Assembly (NCBI RefSeq): GCF_024436035.1
Contig: NZ_JANFNG010000020.1
Span: forward strand, 1-64,000
Reading direction: 5' to 3'
Length of the DNA stretch: 64,000 nucleotides
From: Streptomyces humicola
Lineage (GTDB): Bacteria > Actinomycetota > Actinomycetes > Streptomycetales > Streptomycetaceae
Part shown: piece by piece, positions 26,058 through 35,623 of the stretch
How the letters are laid out: every line of letters starts with the position of its first letter
Numbering within the stretch: position 1 is the stretch's first letter
Program-made: the position numbers and the translations under genes
Notes under the pieces: model-generated
The model's input: the letters and a program-made list of their open reading frames with translations, nothing else
Databases searched by the model: none
What the model was told of the DNA's origin: nothing

Positions 26058-27587
26058 ATGACCGTGCAACAGCTGATCGATTCGGCGCTCGATCCGGGCA
26101 CCTGGCGCAGTTGGGACGAGCCGGTGCCGGTGCCGGTGCGTGACGAGGACGCGTCGTACCGGGCCGCGTTGGAGCGCGCCCGCGCCAGGACCGGACGCGA
26201 GGAGTCGGTCGTGACCGGCGAAGGACGCATCCACGGGCGCCGGGTGGCGATACTCGCCTGCGAATTCGGCTTCCTCGCCGGTTCGATCGGGGCCGCGGCG
26301 GGGGAGCGGCTGGTACGAGCCGTCGAACGGGCCACCCGCGAACGCCTTCCGCTCCTGGCGTCTCCGGCGTCGGGGGGAACGCGGATGCAGGAGGGCACCA
26401 TCGCCTTCCTGCAGATGGTCAAGGTCGCGGCCGCGATCGCGGACCACAAGGCCGCCGGACTGCCGTACCTCGTCTATCTGCGCCACCCGACGACCGGCGG
26501 GGTGCTGGCCTCGTGGGGATCGCTCGGGCACGTCACGGCCGCCGAGCCCGGGGCGCTCATCGGTTTTCTCGGACCGCGCGTCCATGAGGCGCTCTATGGG
26601 GAGGAGTTCCCCAAGGGCGTACAGACCGCCGAGAACCTGCTCGCCCACGGTCTCGTCGACACGGTGCTGCCCGCAGGGCAGTTGGCGGACGCGGCGGCGC
26701 GGGCGCTGGACGTGCTGTGCGGGGAGCAACGGCAGGGCGGTGATGCGGAGCCGGCGCCGCAGGGTTCGGCGTCGGGTTCGGTGCCGGGGGCGACACCAGG
26801 GCCGGTGTCGGGGCCGGCTCCCTCGGCTGAGGAATCGATCCGCCGCTCGCGGCGGCCCGAACGGCCTGGTCTGAGGGCGCTGTTGCGGCATGCGGCCGCC
26901 GACGTCACCCCGCTGAGCGGCACGGGCGCGGGGGAGAGCGACCCGGGGCTGCTGCTCGCCCTCGCACGGTTCGGCCCGACGCCCTGCGTCGTCATCGGCC
27001 ACGACCACCGCAGCGAAGGCGCTCCGTCGCCGCTGGGGCCGGCAGGGTTGCGTGAGGCGCGGCGCGGGATGCGGATCGCTGCCCAACTCGGGCTGCCGCT
27101 CCTCACCGTGATCGACACAGCGGGCGCCGCGCTGTCGCAGGAGGCGGAAGAGGGAGGTCTTGCCGCGGAGATCGCGCGCAGCCTCGCCGATCTGGTCACT
27201 CTTCCCGCGCCCAGCTTGTGCCTGCTGCTCGGACAGGGCGCCGGCGGCGGCGCGCTCGCGCTGCTTCCCGCCGACCGGGTGCTGGCCGCGCGCCACGCCT
27301 GGTTGTCGCCGCTGCCTCCCGAGGGCGCCTCCGCCATCCTGTACCGGACGACGGAACGCGCCTACGAGATCGCTGAGCGGCAGGGCGTGCGCTCCGCCGA
27401 TCTGCTGGCGCACGGCATCGTGGACCGGATCATCGAGGAGACACCGGACGCCTCCGACGCACCAGAAGTCTTCCTCGGCCGGCTGGGTGAGGTCCTGGGC
27501 GCCGAGCTCGCAGCGCTCCGCGCCCAGGACCGCACCGCACGGCTCGCCGCCCGCCGCGCCCGCTACCGGAGGCTGGGCCTGGACTGA
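26058..27587 (+). CDS. Fused AccD-AccA-type carboxyltransferase
   Basis: A 509-residue protein uniting both carboxyltransferase halves of acetyl/acyl-CoA carboxylase. Residues about 1-235 are AccD-like (LLASPASGGTRMQEGTIAFLQMVK, VLASWGSLGHV). A Pro/Ser/Gly linker spans 240-270. About 275-509 are AccA-like (GLPLLTVIDTAGAALSQEAEEGG, LGQGAGGGALAL). The AccD zinc ribbon is missing. It would transfer CO2 from carboxybiotin to an acyl-CoA in the cytoplasm. No biotin carrier or carboxylase gene is adjacent. Whether it serves fatty-acid or secondary metabolism is open. Confidence 0.82.
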   Translation: MTVQQLIDSALDPGTWRSWDEPVPVPVRDEDASYRAALERARARTGREESVVTGEGRIHGRRVAILACEFGFLAGSIGAAAGERLVRAVERATRERLPLLASPASGGTRMQEGTIAFLQMVKVAAAIADHKAAGLPYLVYLRHPTTGGVLASWGSLGHVTAAEPGALIGFLGPRVHEALYGEEFPKGVQTAENLLAHGLVDTVLPAGQLADAAARALDVLCGEQRQGGDAEPAPQGSASGSVPGATPGPVSGPAPSAEESIRRSRRPERPGLRALLRHAAADVTPLSGTGAGESDPGLLLALARFGPTPCVVIGHDHRSEGAPSPLGPAGLREARRGMRIAAQLGLPLLTVIDTAGAALSQEAEEGGLAAEIARSLADLVTLPAPSLCLLLGQGAGGGALALLPADRVLAARHAWLSPLPPEGASAILYRTTERAYEIAERQGVRSADLLAHGIVDRIIEETPDASDAPEVFLGRLGEVLGAELAALRAQDRTARLAARRARYRRLGLD

Positions 27588-27643
27588 GCGGACCGGGCCG
27601 CAGGTCGCAGGCCGTTGTCAGTGGCGGGTGCGAAGATCGGGGC

Positions 27644-28897
27644 ATGGATACGAAGAGTGACCGGATCGGCAGTTCCCGGACCGACAGCAAGCAGGCCGAC
27701 AGCAAGCAGGCCGGCAGGAAGCAAGCGGACAACCGGACCGACGCGGCACCGGACTGGGATGCGGCTGCCGCATCGTTCGACGACGAGGCGGATCACGGCC
27801 TGCGCATCCCCCAGGTCCGTACGGCATGGGCGTCACGGCTGCGCGCATGGCTGCCGGATCCGCCGTCCGACGTACTCGATCTCGGGTGCGGTACGGGAAG
27901 CCTCACGCTGCTGGCGGCCGAACTGGGGTATCGGGTCACCGGCGTCGACCGTTCGCCGCGGATGGCCGAACGGGCCGCGTCGAAGCTTGCCGCGAGCGGG
28001 GGCAGTGCGTGGGCGCGTGTGCTGATCGGGGACGCGGCCGAACCACCCGTCGGCGACGGGCGGTTCGACGTGGTGCTGGTCCGGCACGTGCTGTGGGCGC
28101 TGCCGGATCCGCGGGCGGCGCTGCGGCGCTGGGTGCGGTTGCTGCGGCCCGGCGGCAGACTCGTGCTGGTCGAGGGACGCTGGGGTGCGGCAGAGCCCGT
28201 CGCCTCCCGCGCCGGCATCCCCGCCGAGGCCCTCGCAGAGCTGGCCGCGCCACTGGCATCGCGTACGTACGTCGAGCAGCTCGGTCACGACCAGGCGTTG
28301 TGGGGCCGGGAGGTGAACGATGAGCGCTATGTCGCGATCGTCCATCCGGAGCCGGTTCGGCGGCGCCACAGCGAGATCGTCGATGTCCATCTGATCCTGC
28401 GGCAGGACGACCGGATACTTCTCGCCCGGCGCGCCAACACCGGCTATGCCGACGGCCTGTTGCATGCGCCGAGCGGGCGTGTCGAGGATGGCGAGGACGT
28501 GCGGGAGGCGCTGATACGCGAGGCCCGGGAGGAGATCGGAGTCGTCATCGACCCCGGCGACGTACGGGCCGCGCTGGTGATGCAGCACCGTGCGCCGGAC
28601 GGGGATCCGCGCACCGGTTGGTTCTTCGAAGTCCGCAGTTGGAAGGGCGAGGCGGTCAATCGCGAACCCGACAAATGCTCCGAGCTCGGCTGGTTCCGGC
28701 TCGACGCGCTGCCCGACGACATGGTGGCGTACTGCAGGGCGGGCATCGACGCCTACCGCTCGGGCCGGCGCTTCGTCCTGCACTGGCACCGTCCGGGCGA
28801 CGCGATCGCATACGACCCGCAGGGTCCCAGCCGCGCTGTGGGCCTGGAGCACAATGAGTGGCACAATCCGTCGCACCCCGCGGGAGGCCGCACGTGA
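27644..28897 (+). CDS. Fusion of a class I SAM methyltransferase and a NUDIX hydrolase
   Basis: A 417-residue two-domain cytosolic protein. After a charged N-terminus with a DSKQA repeat, residues about 60-215 are a methyltransferase (VLDLGCGTGSLTLLAAELG as motif I, GDAAEPPVGDGRFDVVLVRH). From about 240 the chain is a NUDIX domain with a complete box, G(R)5E form: GRVEDGEDVREALIREAREE followed by IGV. The fusion suggests one pathway in which a product is methylated and a nucleoside diphosphate derivative is cleaned up, but no substrate can be named. The next gene starts within its stop codon (GTGA overlap). Confidence 0.83.
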   Translation: MDTKSDRIGSSRTDSKQADSKQAGRKQADNRTDAAPDWDAAAASFDDEADHGLRIPQVRTAWASRLRAWLPDPPSDVLDLGCGTGSLTLLAAELGYRVTGVDRSPRMAERAASKLAASGGSAWARVLIGDAAEPPVGDGRFDVVLVRHVLWALPDPRAALRRWVRLLRPGGRLVLVEGRWGAAEPVASRAGIPAEALAELAAPLASRTYVEQLGHDQALWGREVNDERYVAIVHPEPVRRRHSEIVDVHLILRQDDRILLARRANTGYADGLLHAPSGRVEDGEDVREALIREAREEIGVVIDPGDVRAALVMQHRAPDGDPRTGWFFEVRSWKGEAVNREPDKCSELGWFRLDALPDDMVAYCRAGIDAYRSGRRFVLHWHRPGDAIAYDPQGPSRAVGLEHNEWHNPSHPAGGRT

Positions 28898-29274
28898 GCC
28901 TGAAGATCATCGTCGATCCGGCGTCGGCCGCCCCGCCGTTCGAGCAGCTGCGGGAACAGATCGCCGGACAGGCGCGAAGCGGTGCACTGCCCGTCGGATA
29001 CCGGCTGCCGACCGTTCGCGGGCTCGCCGGAGAACTGGGCCTGGCAGCCAACACGGTGGCCAAGGCGTATCGCGCGCTGGAGGCCGACGGAGTGATCGAG
29101 ACGCGCGGACGCAATGGCACGTTCGTCGCTGCGGCGGGTGACGCGGCGGTCCACCAGGCGGCTGCAGCCGCAGCGGAGTACGCACGGCGCGCCCACCGCC
29201 TCGGCCTCGACCGCCGGGCCGCGCTCGCTGCGGTCGAGGACGCCCTGCGTGCGACATACGAACAGTCGGGATAG
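28894..29274 (+). CDS. Small GntR-family transcriptional regulator (YtrA-like)
   Basis: A 126-residue regulator: winged HTH across residues about 10-80 (PPFEQLREQIAGQARSGALP, LPTVRGLAGELGLAANTVAK, IETRGRNGTFVA) with only a short helical C-terminus, as in the YtrA subfamily. It lacks a ligand-binding FCD or UTRA domain. GTG 28894 overlaps the methyltransferase-NUDIX stop by 4 bp with GGGAGG upstream, so it is co-expressed with that protein and may control it. Confidence 0.87.
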   Translation: MSLKIIVDPASAAPPFEQLREQIAGQARSGALPVGYRLPTVRGLAGELGLAANTVAKAYRALEADGVIETRGRNGTFVAAAGDAAVHQAAAAAAEYARRAHRLGLDRRAALAAVEDALRATYEQSG

Positions 29275-29286
29275 GACCCGGCACGC

Positions 29287-30699
29287 TCATTGCCAGCGGG
29301 GCTCGTCCGTGCCGGGGCGGCCGGGCGGGCGTGACCAGTCGGACGGGCCGCCGTCGATGCGGACCGGAGGGAGGGCATGGCGGAGGCGGCCGAGCGCGGA
29401 GTCGGTCTCGGTGAGATGGAGGTGGGGATCGTATGGATCCAGAGGGCCGATGCGTGGTTCGGGCCGGATGCGGTCGACGAGCCAAGCGGCGGTTGCGGCC
29501 AGGCTGAACCGCAGCACCCGGCCACCGCCTGCCGTGTGCCGCTCGGCCAGGGCACGCAGCACCGCGGCCGCGATGAGATAGCCCGTGCCGTGGTCCAGCG
29601 CCTGGGCGGGAAGGGCGCCGGGCCAGCCGTCCGGTGCCGCCTCGACCGCCGCGATGCCGCAGGCCGCCTGTACCAGGCTGTCGAAGCCTCGGCGCGCGGC
29701 CCACGGTCCGTCGCCGCCCCACGCGCACAGTTGAGCGACGATCAGGTCGGGCCGCTGCTCCAGCAGGACACCGGCCGACAGGCCGTACCGGTCCAGGGCG
29801 CCGGGCCGGTAGCCCGTCACGACGACGTCAGCCGTGACGAGCAGCTCCTCGAAGCGGGAGCGGTCCGCCCGCACGTCCAGGTCGAGCAGACAGGACCGCT
29901 TGCCGAATCCGGTGTCGGCGTGCGCGTCCGCGCTCTCCGGCAGCTGTGGTGAATCGACGCGCAGCACATCCGCGCCGAGCAGCGCCAGCGTCCGGGTGGC
30001 AACCGGCCCGGCGATCACCCGCGTCAGATCGAGCACCCGGACGCCGCGAGCAGGCAGCAGCACGCCGCCGTCGAGCGGGCCGAGCCGCCGTACCGGGGCG
30101 GCGCCCCCAGCCGCCCTCTCGACGCCGATGAGAGGCCCGGCGGCCGAGGCCCGGCCGGGTTCCGATGCGGCCCACTCCTGCGGCGTGCGCACAGCGACCG
30201 CGAGCCCGCCCTCCGCGTAGACCTGCTCCTGCACGTGTTCCGCCGCCTCGTCCCGGATCACGGCGGCGAGATGGTCGGCGAGCACCTTGTCCTCGTCGCC
30301 GTCGGGGATGCCGAGGGCGGCCAGCAACCGGGCACGGTGATGCGGGTAGTTGGCGTGCGTACGCACCCATCCGTCGGCCGCGCGCCAGAAACCGGAGAGC
30401 GGAGCGAACGTCGCCCCGGGCCGGCCGCCGATCGTCAGATGCCGTTCGCTGGCGAACGCCGCGGCAACCGCCCCGTCGTCCACCCGCACCGCCGGCGGGT
30501 CGCCGCCCGAGCGCACCGCCGCCAGCTCCGCGGCGGCGAGCGAGCACGCGGTGACAGTCGCCCGCGCCAGCTCGATCACCGGCAGCCGAGCCGTCAGCAC
30601 ACCACCCGGCCCGCCGGACGCCACCCGTTCCAGCGCCTGAGGGGCGCCTCCGACAGCCGCCCACGCCTCTTGCGTCGCGCCCTTGATCCGACTCGTCAT
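29287..30699 (-). CDS. CaiB/BaiF (family III) CoA transferase with an N-terminal extension
   Basis: A 470-residue protein. The canonical CoA-transferase start, VRVLDLTRVIAGPVATRTLALLGADVLRVD, appears only at about residue 228. GFDSLVQAACG carries the catalytic Asp that forms the anhydride intermediate. The first about 210 residues look like a partial, degenerate second CaiB-like module (GGRPGATFAPLSGFWRAADGWV), so the chain may be a fused or duplicated form. The substrate acid is unknown, and neighbours give no pathway. Convergent with the GntR gene. Confidence 0.8.
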   Translation of the reverse strand: MTSRIKGATQEAWAAVGGAPQALERVASGGPGGVLTARLPVIELARATVTACSLAAAELAAVRSGGDPPAVRVDDGAVAAAFASERHLTIGGRPGATFAPLSGFWRAADGWVRTHANYPHHRARLLAALGIPDGDEDKVLADHLAAVIRDEAAEHVQEQVYAEGGLAVAVRTPQEWAASEPGRASAAGPLIGVERAAGGAAPVRRLGPLDGGVLLPARGVRVLDLTRVIAGPVATRTLALLGADVLRVDSPQLPESADAHADTGFGKRSCLLDLDVRADRSRFEELLVTADVVVTGYRPGALDRYGLSAGVLLEQRPDLIVAQLCAWGGDGPWAARRGFDSLVQAACGIAAVEAAPDGWPGALPAQALDHGTGYLIAAAVLRALAERHTAGGGRVLRFSLAATAAWLVDRIRPEPRIGPLDPYDPHLHLTETDSALGRLRHALPPVRIDGGPSDWSRPPGRPGTDEPRWQ

Positions 30700-30754
30700 G
30701 CGGACATTCTGCTCCGGCCCCGCTCCGGGCGGCCCGGCAGCCTACAGTTCCCTT

Positions 30755-32077
30755 GTGAGCCGCCGCATCGTCCTGCTGGCCGCCGTCGGCGTGACCGGCC
30801 TCGGGCTTCTGGTCGCCCTGTGCGGCGCTCCGCAGCCCCGCACGACCGGCAGACAGCCGACCGCGCAGCTCGGCTGGGGGTTCACCCACACCCAGTACAG
30901 TGCCGACCAGGGCAGCGCGGCCGACCGGAACACCGCCCTCGCCACCCTCTCCGCCCAGCCCCTCCCGCAGGACCAGGCCATCATGGGCTGGGGCACGGAC
31001 AACCCTGAACCCGCGGCCGGCCGCTACGACTTCACCACCCTCGACAGCCGCATCGCCCTGATCCGCCGCACGGGCGGCACACCGGTGATCACCCTGTGCT
31101 GTGCCCCCGACTGGATGAAGGGCGGTCGTCCCGGCACCACCGACTGGTCGACGCTGGAGACCGCGCCCACTCCCGGCCACTACGCCGACTTCGCCGCGCT
31201 CGCAGCCACCGTCGCGCGTCGCTACCCCTTCGTGCGCCACTTCATCGTCTGGAACGAGTTCAAGGGATTCTGGAGTGACACCGCGGGCCGCTGGGACTAC
31301 GAGGGCTACACCCGCCTGTACAACCTCGTCTATCGCGCCCTGAAGCACGTCGACCCGCAGATCATGGTGGGCGGCCCCTACCTCGACATGGACAGCCTCG
31401 CGCCCGGTGACGACTCCAACGCCTCAGCCGTCGGCGGCCCTTGGGGCAGCCTCGACCAGCGCACCGTCGATGCTCTGGACTACTGGCTGCGCAACAAGGC
31501 AGGCGCCGACTTCCTGGTGGTCGACGGCTCCAGCACGGGCAGCGACAACAGGCTCTCCCCTGACGCGTTCACCGCGACCACGAAGTTCTCCGCCGTCAGC
31601 CGGTGGCTGCGCCGGATCAGCGGCCTGCCGGTGTGGTGGGCCGAGTGGTACGTCGAACCCGAAGGCGTCCAATGGCCCGACGACGAACTCCTCGCCGTCC
31701 AGGCGGCCGCCATGATGGAGATCGCCAAGGGCGGCTCGTCCGCCGCCTTCTACTGGAACCCCGAGACCGAGAGCGGCAGTTGTCCCGGCTGCCTGTGGCG
31801 CAGCACGGCAGCGGGCGCCCCGGGCGGAGGCACCGGGCTGCCGATGCTTCAGCTGCTGCAGCGCTTCGCCTCGGCCTTCCCGCCCGGTACTCCGCTGCGC
31901 GCCGTCACCGTCGACACCCCGGCCGTGCGTGTGCTCGGCGACGCGCGAGCCGTCCTCGCGGTCAACACCACCGCCCGGACGGTGCGCGCCCGGGTCGACG
32001 GTCACCGCGTCGACCTGGGGCCGTACGCCGTCGTGTGGACGACATCGATGCCGTTGATGACGCCGACGACACCCTGA
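30755..32077 (+). CDS. Secreted glycoside hydrolase, GH39-like (clan GH-A)
   Basis: A 440-residue exported beta-glycosidase-like enzyme. The N-terminal segment RRIVLLAAVGVTGLGLLVALC acts as signal or anchor, and Cys23 does not sit in a standard lipobox. The TIM-barrel shows HFIVWNEFKGFW with Glu168 as probable acid/base, and LPVWWAEWYVEPEG with Glu297 as probable nucleophile. GH39 members include xylosidases, iduronidases and PslG, which trims an exopolysaccharide. It sits beside the predicted polysaccharide assembly genes, converging with the flippase fusion only 6 bp away, so a role in cutting that polymer is plausible but inferred. GTG 30755 is chosen as the start. Confidence 0.78.
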   Translation: MSRRIVLLAAVGVTGLGLLVALCGAPQPRTTGRQPTAQLGWGFTHTQYSADQGSAADRNTALATLSAQPLPQDQAIMGWGTDNPEPAAGRYDFTTLDSRIALIRRTGGTPVITLCCAPDWMKGGRPGTTDWSTLETAPTPGHYADFAALAATVARRYPFVRHFIVWNEFKGFWSDTAGRWDYEGYTRLYNLVYRALKHVDPQIMVGGPYLDMDSLAPGDDSNASAVGGPWGSLDQRTVDALDYWLRNKAGADFLVVDGSSTGSDNRLSPDAFTATTKFSAVSRWLRRISGLPVWWAEWYVEPEGVQWPDDELLAVQAAAMMEIAKGGSSAAFYWNPETESGSCPGCLWRSTAAGAPGGGTGLPMLQLLQRFASAFPPGTPLRAVTVDTPAVRVLGDARAVLAVNTTARTVRARVDGHRVDLGPYAVVWTTSMPLMTPTTP

Positions 32078-32083
32078 GCCGGT

Positions 32084-35000
32084 TCAGCTCAGCGTCACAA
32101 AGCGGTCGACGACGGAGATGAGGACCACCACGAGCAGCGGCACCGCGGCGATGAGCGACAGCCGCATGCCGCGCCCGCGCCGCTGCGGTGCCACCAGCAC
32201 CCGCGCCAGCTCGCGCGCCCCCAGCAGGACGATCAGCGCCAGGGCGGCGATCACCCCCGCGACCGTCCACGGCGTCCACGTGATCACCGGACCGGCCTCG
32301 CCGGTCACCGGCCGCGGCACCCGGCCCGCCGGCGGCGAGGAAAGCTGGTACACGGTGGCATCGGCATCCGACATCGCTACCTTCAGCTGCCCGTTCCCGG
32401 TCAGTGCGGCGCCGAACCGCCCCGGCCAGTCGGACGGATAGCCGCCGTCCAGCTCGAGCGACTCCGTCAGGCCGCTGCTGACGATCAGGTAGGAGTTGGG
32501 CCCGGCGCTGCGCAGATCGTCCACCAGTACCCCGACCCGCGTCGGATCGTGCGGTGCGAGCACCGGCACATAGTCGACCTTCTCCATATCGCGGGCCATC
32601 CACGGCAGGTTCGGCGTCACGTCGGTCGACGGATCCTTGCTCGGCCACAGCAGCCGGGCCGACGGCGAGTCGTGGTCGTAGACGAAGTCCATCGCCGCGA
32701 CCTCTCCCGTCCGCACCCGTTCGAACGGCTCGTTGCCCCAACGCGCCACCAGGAAACCGCCCATGAGGACGAGCCCGGCGAGCAGCGCGGCGAGCGGCCC
32801 GCGCCACGGACGGCCGGGGCGCGGCGTGCTACGGGGGAAGAAGGCCAGCGCGGCAAGCACGCTGGCCCCTGGCAACGCGAAGAGGAAGACTCGCAGCGCC
32901 ATTTCGCCGCCGTACGACTGCATGCCGAAACCGAGGAACGGAACGAGCAGCAGGATCAGCATCGCCCGGTCGCTGTAGCCGGTCCGTCGTCTGCGCAGCC
33001 AGCCGTAGGCCGCGAGCGCCAGCACCCCTGCGGCGAGCCCCACCCGTGCGTACAGCACCAGCTTGTGCGTGCTGCTGCCACCCTGGATACGGCCCGAGAC
33101 GCTGGAGGTGACGTTTGCGCCGAGCGAGCCGAAGCTGCCGAACAGATCGCCCCAGTGGCCCGACCAGTACGGCTCGGCGAGATAGGCGACCCAGCAGATC
33201 ACCATCACCCCGCACAGCAACGGAAGACCCCGCAGGTCCACGCGGCGCCAGACGACGAGGGCGGCCACCACCCCCGTCATCACAAAAGGGGTGAGCTGAT
33301 GGCTGACGACCGAGGCCGCAAAGAGCGCGATCACGAGGACGAGCAGCACCGCCCGTTCCCGCGGCTGCGCACGATGCGCCTGCGCCTCACCCGCAATCGG
33401 CCCCGTACCCTCACCCGGCGTGCCGAACCACACCAACAGCACGGCCACGAACATCAGATAGAAGAAGTAGTTGACCGACTGCGGTGAGAAGTAGTCCTGA
33501 CCCACCCAGCCGCACAGCGCGAACAGCCATGCCGCGCACCACTTGGTGCGCCACCCGGCCCGCACCGCCCGCAACAGCAGCATCATCGGCGCCAGATACA
33601 GCAGTTCGACGGCGAGCGGCCACCAGCGCAGCACCTGAGTCAGATCGCTGATCCCGCAGGCCTTGGTGACGAGCGCGACAGCCGCGAAGAATCCCGGCCA
33701 GGAGAACCGGGCATCCAGATACGGCCGTGCGGTGCCGGTCCGGTCGATGTACTCGATGAACCCGGCGTGCTGCCAGGCGGTCGCGAACCGCGGCTGGGCC
33801 TCGAGCAGCGCAGGCACGCCGTGCAGTGAGACGACCGTGGCCAGCAGGACGGTGAGCAGCAGCACCGTGCGCGGGGTGCGCAGCCACAGCCCCCAGCAGA
33901 AGGCCACGACCAACAGGGCCGAGCCGAGCAGCGTCAGCGGCGGCAGGACGGATATCAGGCCGAGCCCGTTCATCCGGTTGAGCGAGGCGTCGTTCATCCC
34001 CCGCAGCGGCAGCCAGTACAGGGCGAGCGCGACGACCAGCGTCACCCAGCTCCCCGCCCCGGGCGCCCGCCCTCGCCATGTCCTGCGCACTCGAGCCCAC
34101 ATCCGCGTCCGTGACGATTCCCGTATCTTCCGTACCGGCCGCGCCCTGAGCACCTGCGCAAGCCCGAAGCAGGCGACCACCGCGATCACGCTCTGGCTCG
34201 CCAGCTCCGCAACGCCCGCTCCCACGATGCCCAGCGGATGCAGCAGCGCCATCGTCGACCCCAGCACCAGCACGCACAACAGCCCCTGCAGCACGGCGAT
34301 CCTGGAGGTGCGGCTCTGCGCGCGCAGCACCCCGAAGTACGCCTCGAACAACACCCGCGTCAGCGACGCCAGCGCCATGAGGCGCAGCAGCGGTGCGGCC
34401 TCGGCAGCGTACGCGGGACCGAAGACATGCAGCACCGGCGAGGCGAAGACGGCCAGGAACATACAGATCGGGATCATGATCCGGGCCATCCGGCCCAGCG
34501 CCGCACGGCAGTTCTCCGCGATCCGCGAGGGATCGTGGGCGCCCTCGACGGTCAGCGATGCGCCCATGTTGATCGCCAGCAGGTCGACCGTGCTGCCGAT
34601 CGTCGACGTGACGTAGAAGTACGCGTTGTCCTGCGGGCTGATCCGGGAGGCGACCAGCACCGGCACGAGATAGACGACGGCGAGTGCGAACAGCGAGCCG
34701 GTGCAGTCACCGGCCAGGAACCGCCGGACCTCACGCCCCGTAGGCGGCACCGCGCCGGCCCGCGTGGCCTCGATGTGCCGCGGGATGAGCCGCCGGAAGA
34801 CCAGCCAGCCCAGCGGCAGCACGGACAGGGCGATCGCCGCGACCCACGAGACGAACACCCCCGTCGCCGGGACGAGCGCGGCGAGGACGACCAGAAGCAC
34901 CAGCTTCCCCGTGGAGAAGACGGTGTTCCCGACCGGCACCCACACCGCGCTGCGCAGCCCCGTCAACACCCCGTCCTGCAAGGTGAGGACCGACCAGGCG

Positions 35001-35623
35001 ATCACCGAGCCGATGAACGCGAGCCCGGGCAGAAGCCCGTGCAGGAAGTGGTACGACGGTCCCCACAGGCCGAGCGTGAGCAGAAAGACCAGTGCGGCGG
35101 CCGTCACCACTGCGGCGCTCGCCAGGTACGTGCGCACGACGAGCCTGGCCGTGTGCTTCCCCGCCACGGGGATGAAGCGTGCCAGCGCCCCCGTGAGCGT
35201 CACCGCGGCGATCCCGGCGAGGAACTTCATCGCCGCGATCGCCGCGGAACCACGGCCGACCGCAGCGTCCGGGTAGTACCGCGCTGCAACCAGCCAGTAG
35301 CCGAGGCCCAGCACCGCCGACACCCCGGTGTTGAGCATCAGCGCATACGCATTGCGGAACAGCGGGTCGCGCGCGCCCCGGCCGCGCGGCGGCCGGACCG
35401 GCGGTGCTTCGTTCGCTTCTCCGCCCTCCCCCTGATCCGCGGGGGGACCTCCGCCCAGGCTCCGCGGACGGCCTGCGGTGCCGGAGGCATGCCTCTCGAC
35501 AGGAGCCTCGGCCGGCCTCCCCCACCTCCGCGGGGGGACGCCCTCCGCCTGCTGGCGTGCGTCGCTCAATGGCGTCTCCTCCGGCTCCTGAGCCGGCTGC
35601 TGGGCGGTGGTCGTCTCAGACAC
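32084..35623 (-). CDS. Fusion of a polysaccharide flippase (Wzx-like) and a large membrane glycosyltransferase/polymerase-like domain
   Basis: A 1179-residue membrane protein. Residues 1-85 are a disordered Pro/Arg/Glu cytoplasmic tail. About 88-515 form a MATE/MVF-type flippase (FRNAYALMLNTGVSAVLGLGYW, LLPGLAFIGSV, ISPQDNAYFYVTSTIG). About 540-1060 hold about twelve further helices of a glycosyltransferase- or O-antigen-ligase-like unit (QPRFATAWQHAGFIEYIDRTG, YFSPQSVNYFFYLMFVAVL, VVSHQLTPFVMTGVVA, GGEMALRVFLFALPG). An extracytoplasmic domain and a last helix follow. It likely moves lipid-linked saccharides outward and processes them there. It is the last gene of the run and overlaps the deacetylase by 8 bp. 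Confidence 0.78.
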   Translation of the reverse strand: MSETTTAQQPAQEPEETPLSDARQQAEGVPPRRWGRPAEAPVERHASGTAGRPRSLGGGPPADQGEGGEANEAPPVRPPRGRGARDPLFRNAYALMLNTGVSAVLGLGYWLVAARYYPDAAVGRGSAAIAAMKFLAGIAAVTLTGALARFIPVAGKHTARLVVRTYLASAAVVTAAALVFLLTLGLWGPSYHFLHGLLPGLAFIGSVIAWSVLTLQDGVLTGLRSAVWVPVGNTVFSTGKLVLLVVLAALVPATGVFVSWVAAIALSVLPLGWLVFRRLIPRHIEATRAGAVPPTGREVRRFLAGDCTGSLFALAVVYLVPVLVASRISPQDNAYFYVTSTIGSTVDLLAINMGASLTVEGAHDPSRIAENCRAALGRMARIMIPICMFLAVFASPVLHVFGPAYAAEAAPLLRLMALASLTRVLFEAYFGVLRAQSRTSRIAVLQGLLCVLVLGSTMALLHPLGIVGAGVAELASQSVIAVVACFGLAQVLRARPVRKIRESSRTRMWARVRRTWRGRAPGAGSWVTLVVALALYWLPLRGMNDASLNRMNGLGLISVLPPLTLLGSALLVVAFCWGLWLRTPRTVLLLTVLLATVVSLHGVPALLEAQPRFATAWQHAGFIEYIDRTGTARPYLDARFSWPGFFAAVALVTKACGISDLTQVLRWWPLAVELLYLAPMMLLLRAVRAGWRTKWCAAWLFALCGWVGQDYFSPQSVNYFFYLMFVAVLLVWFGTPGEGTGPIAGEAQAHRAQPRERAVLLVLVIALFAASVVSHQLTPFVMTGVVAALVVWRRVDLRGLPLLCGVMVICWVAYLAEPYWSGHWGDLFGSFGSLGANVTSSVSGRIQGGSSTHKLVLYARVGLAAGVLALAAYGWLRRRRTGYSDRAMLILLLVPFLGFGMQSYGGEMALRVFLFALPGASVLAALAFFPRSTPRPGRPWRGPLAALLAGLVLMGGFLVARWGNEPFERVRTGEVAAMDFVYDHDSPSARLLWPSKDPSTDVTPNLPWMARDMEKVDYVPVLAPHDPTRVGVLVDDLRSAGPNSYLIVSSGLTESLELDGGYPSDWPGRFGAALTGNGQLKVAMSDADATVYQLSSPPAGRVPRPVTGEAGPVITWTPWTVAGVIAALALIVLLGARELARVLVAPQRRGRGMRLSLIAAVPLLVVVLISVVDRFVTLS

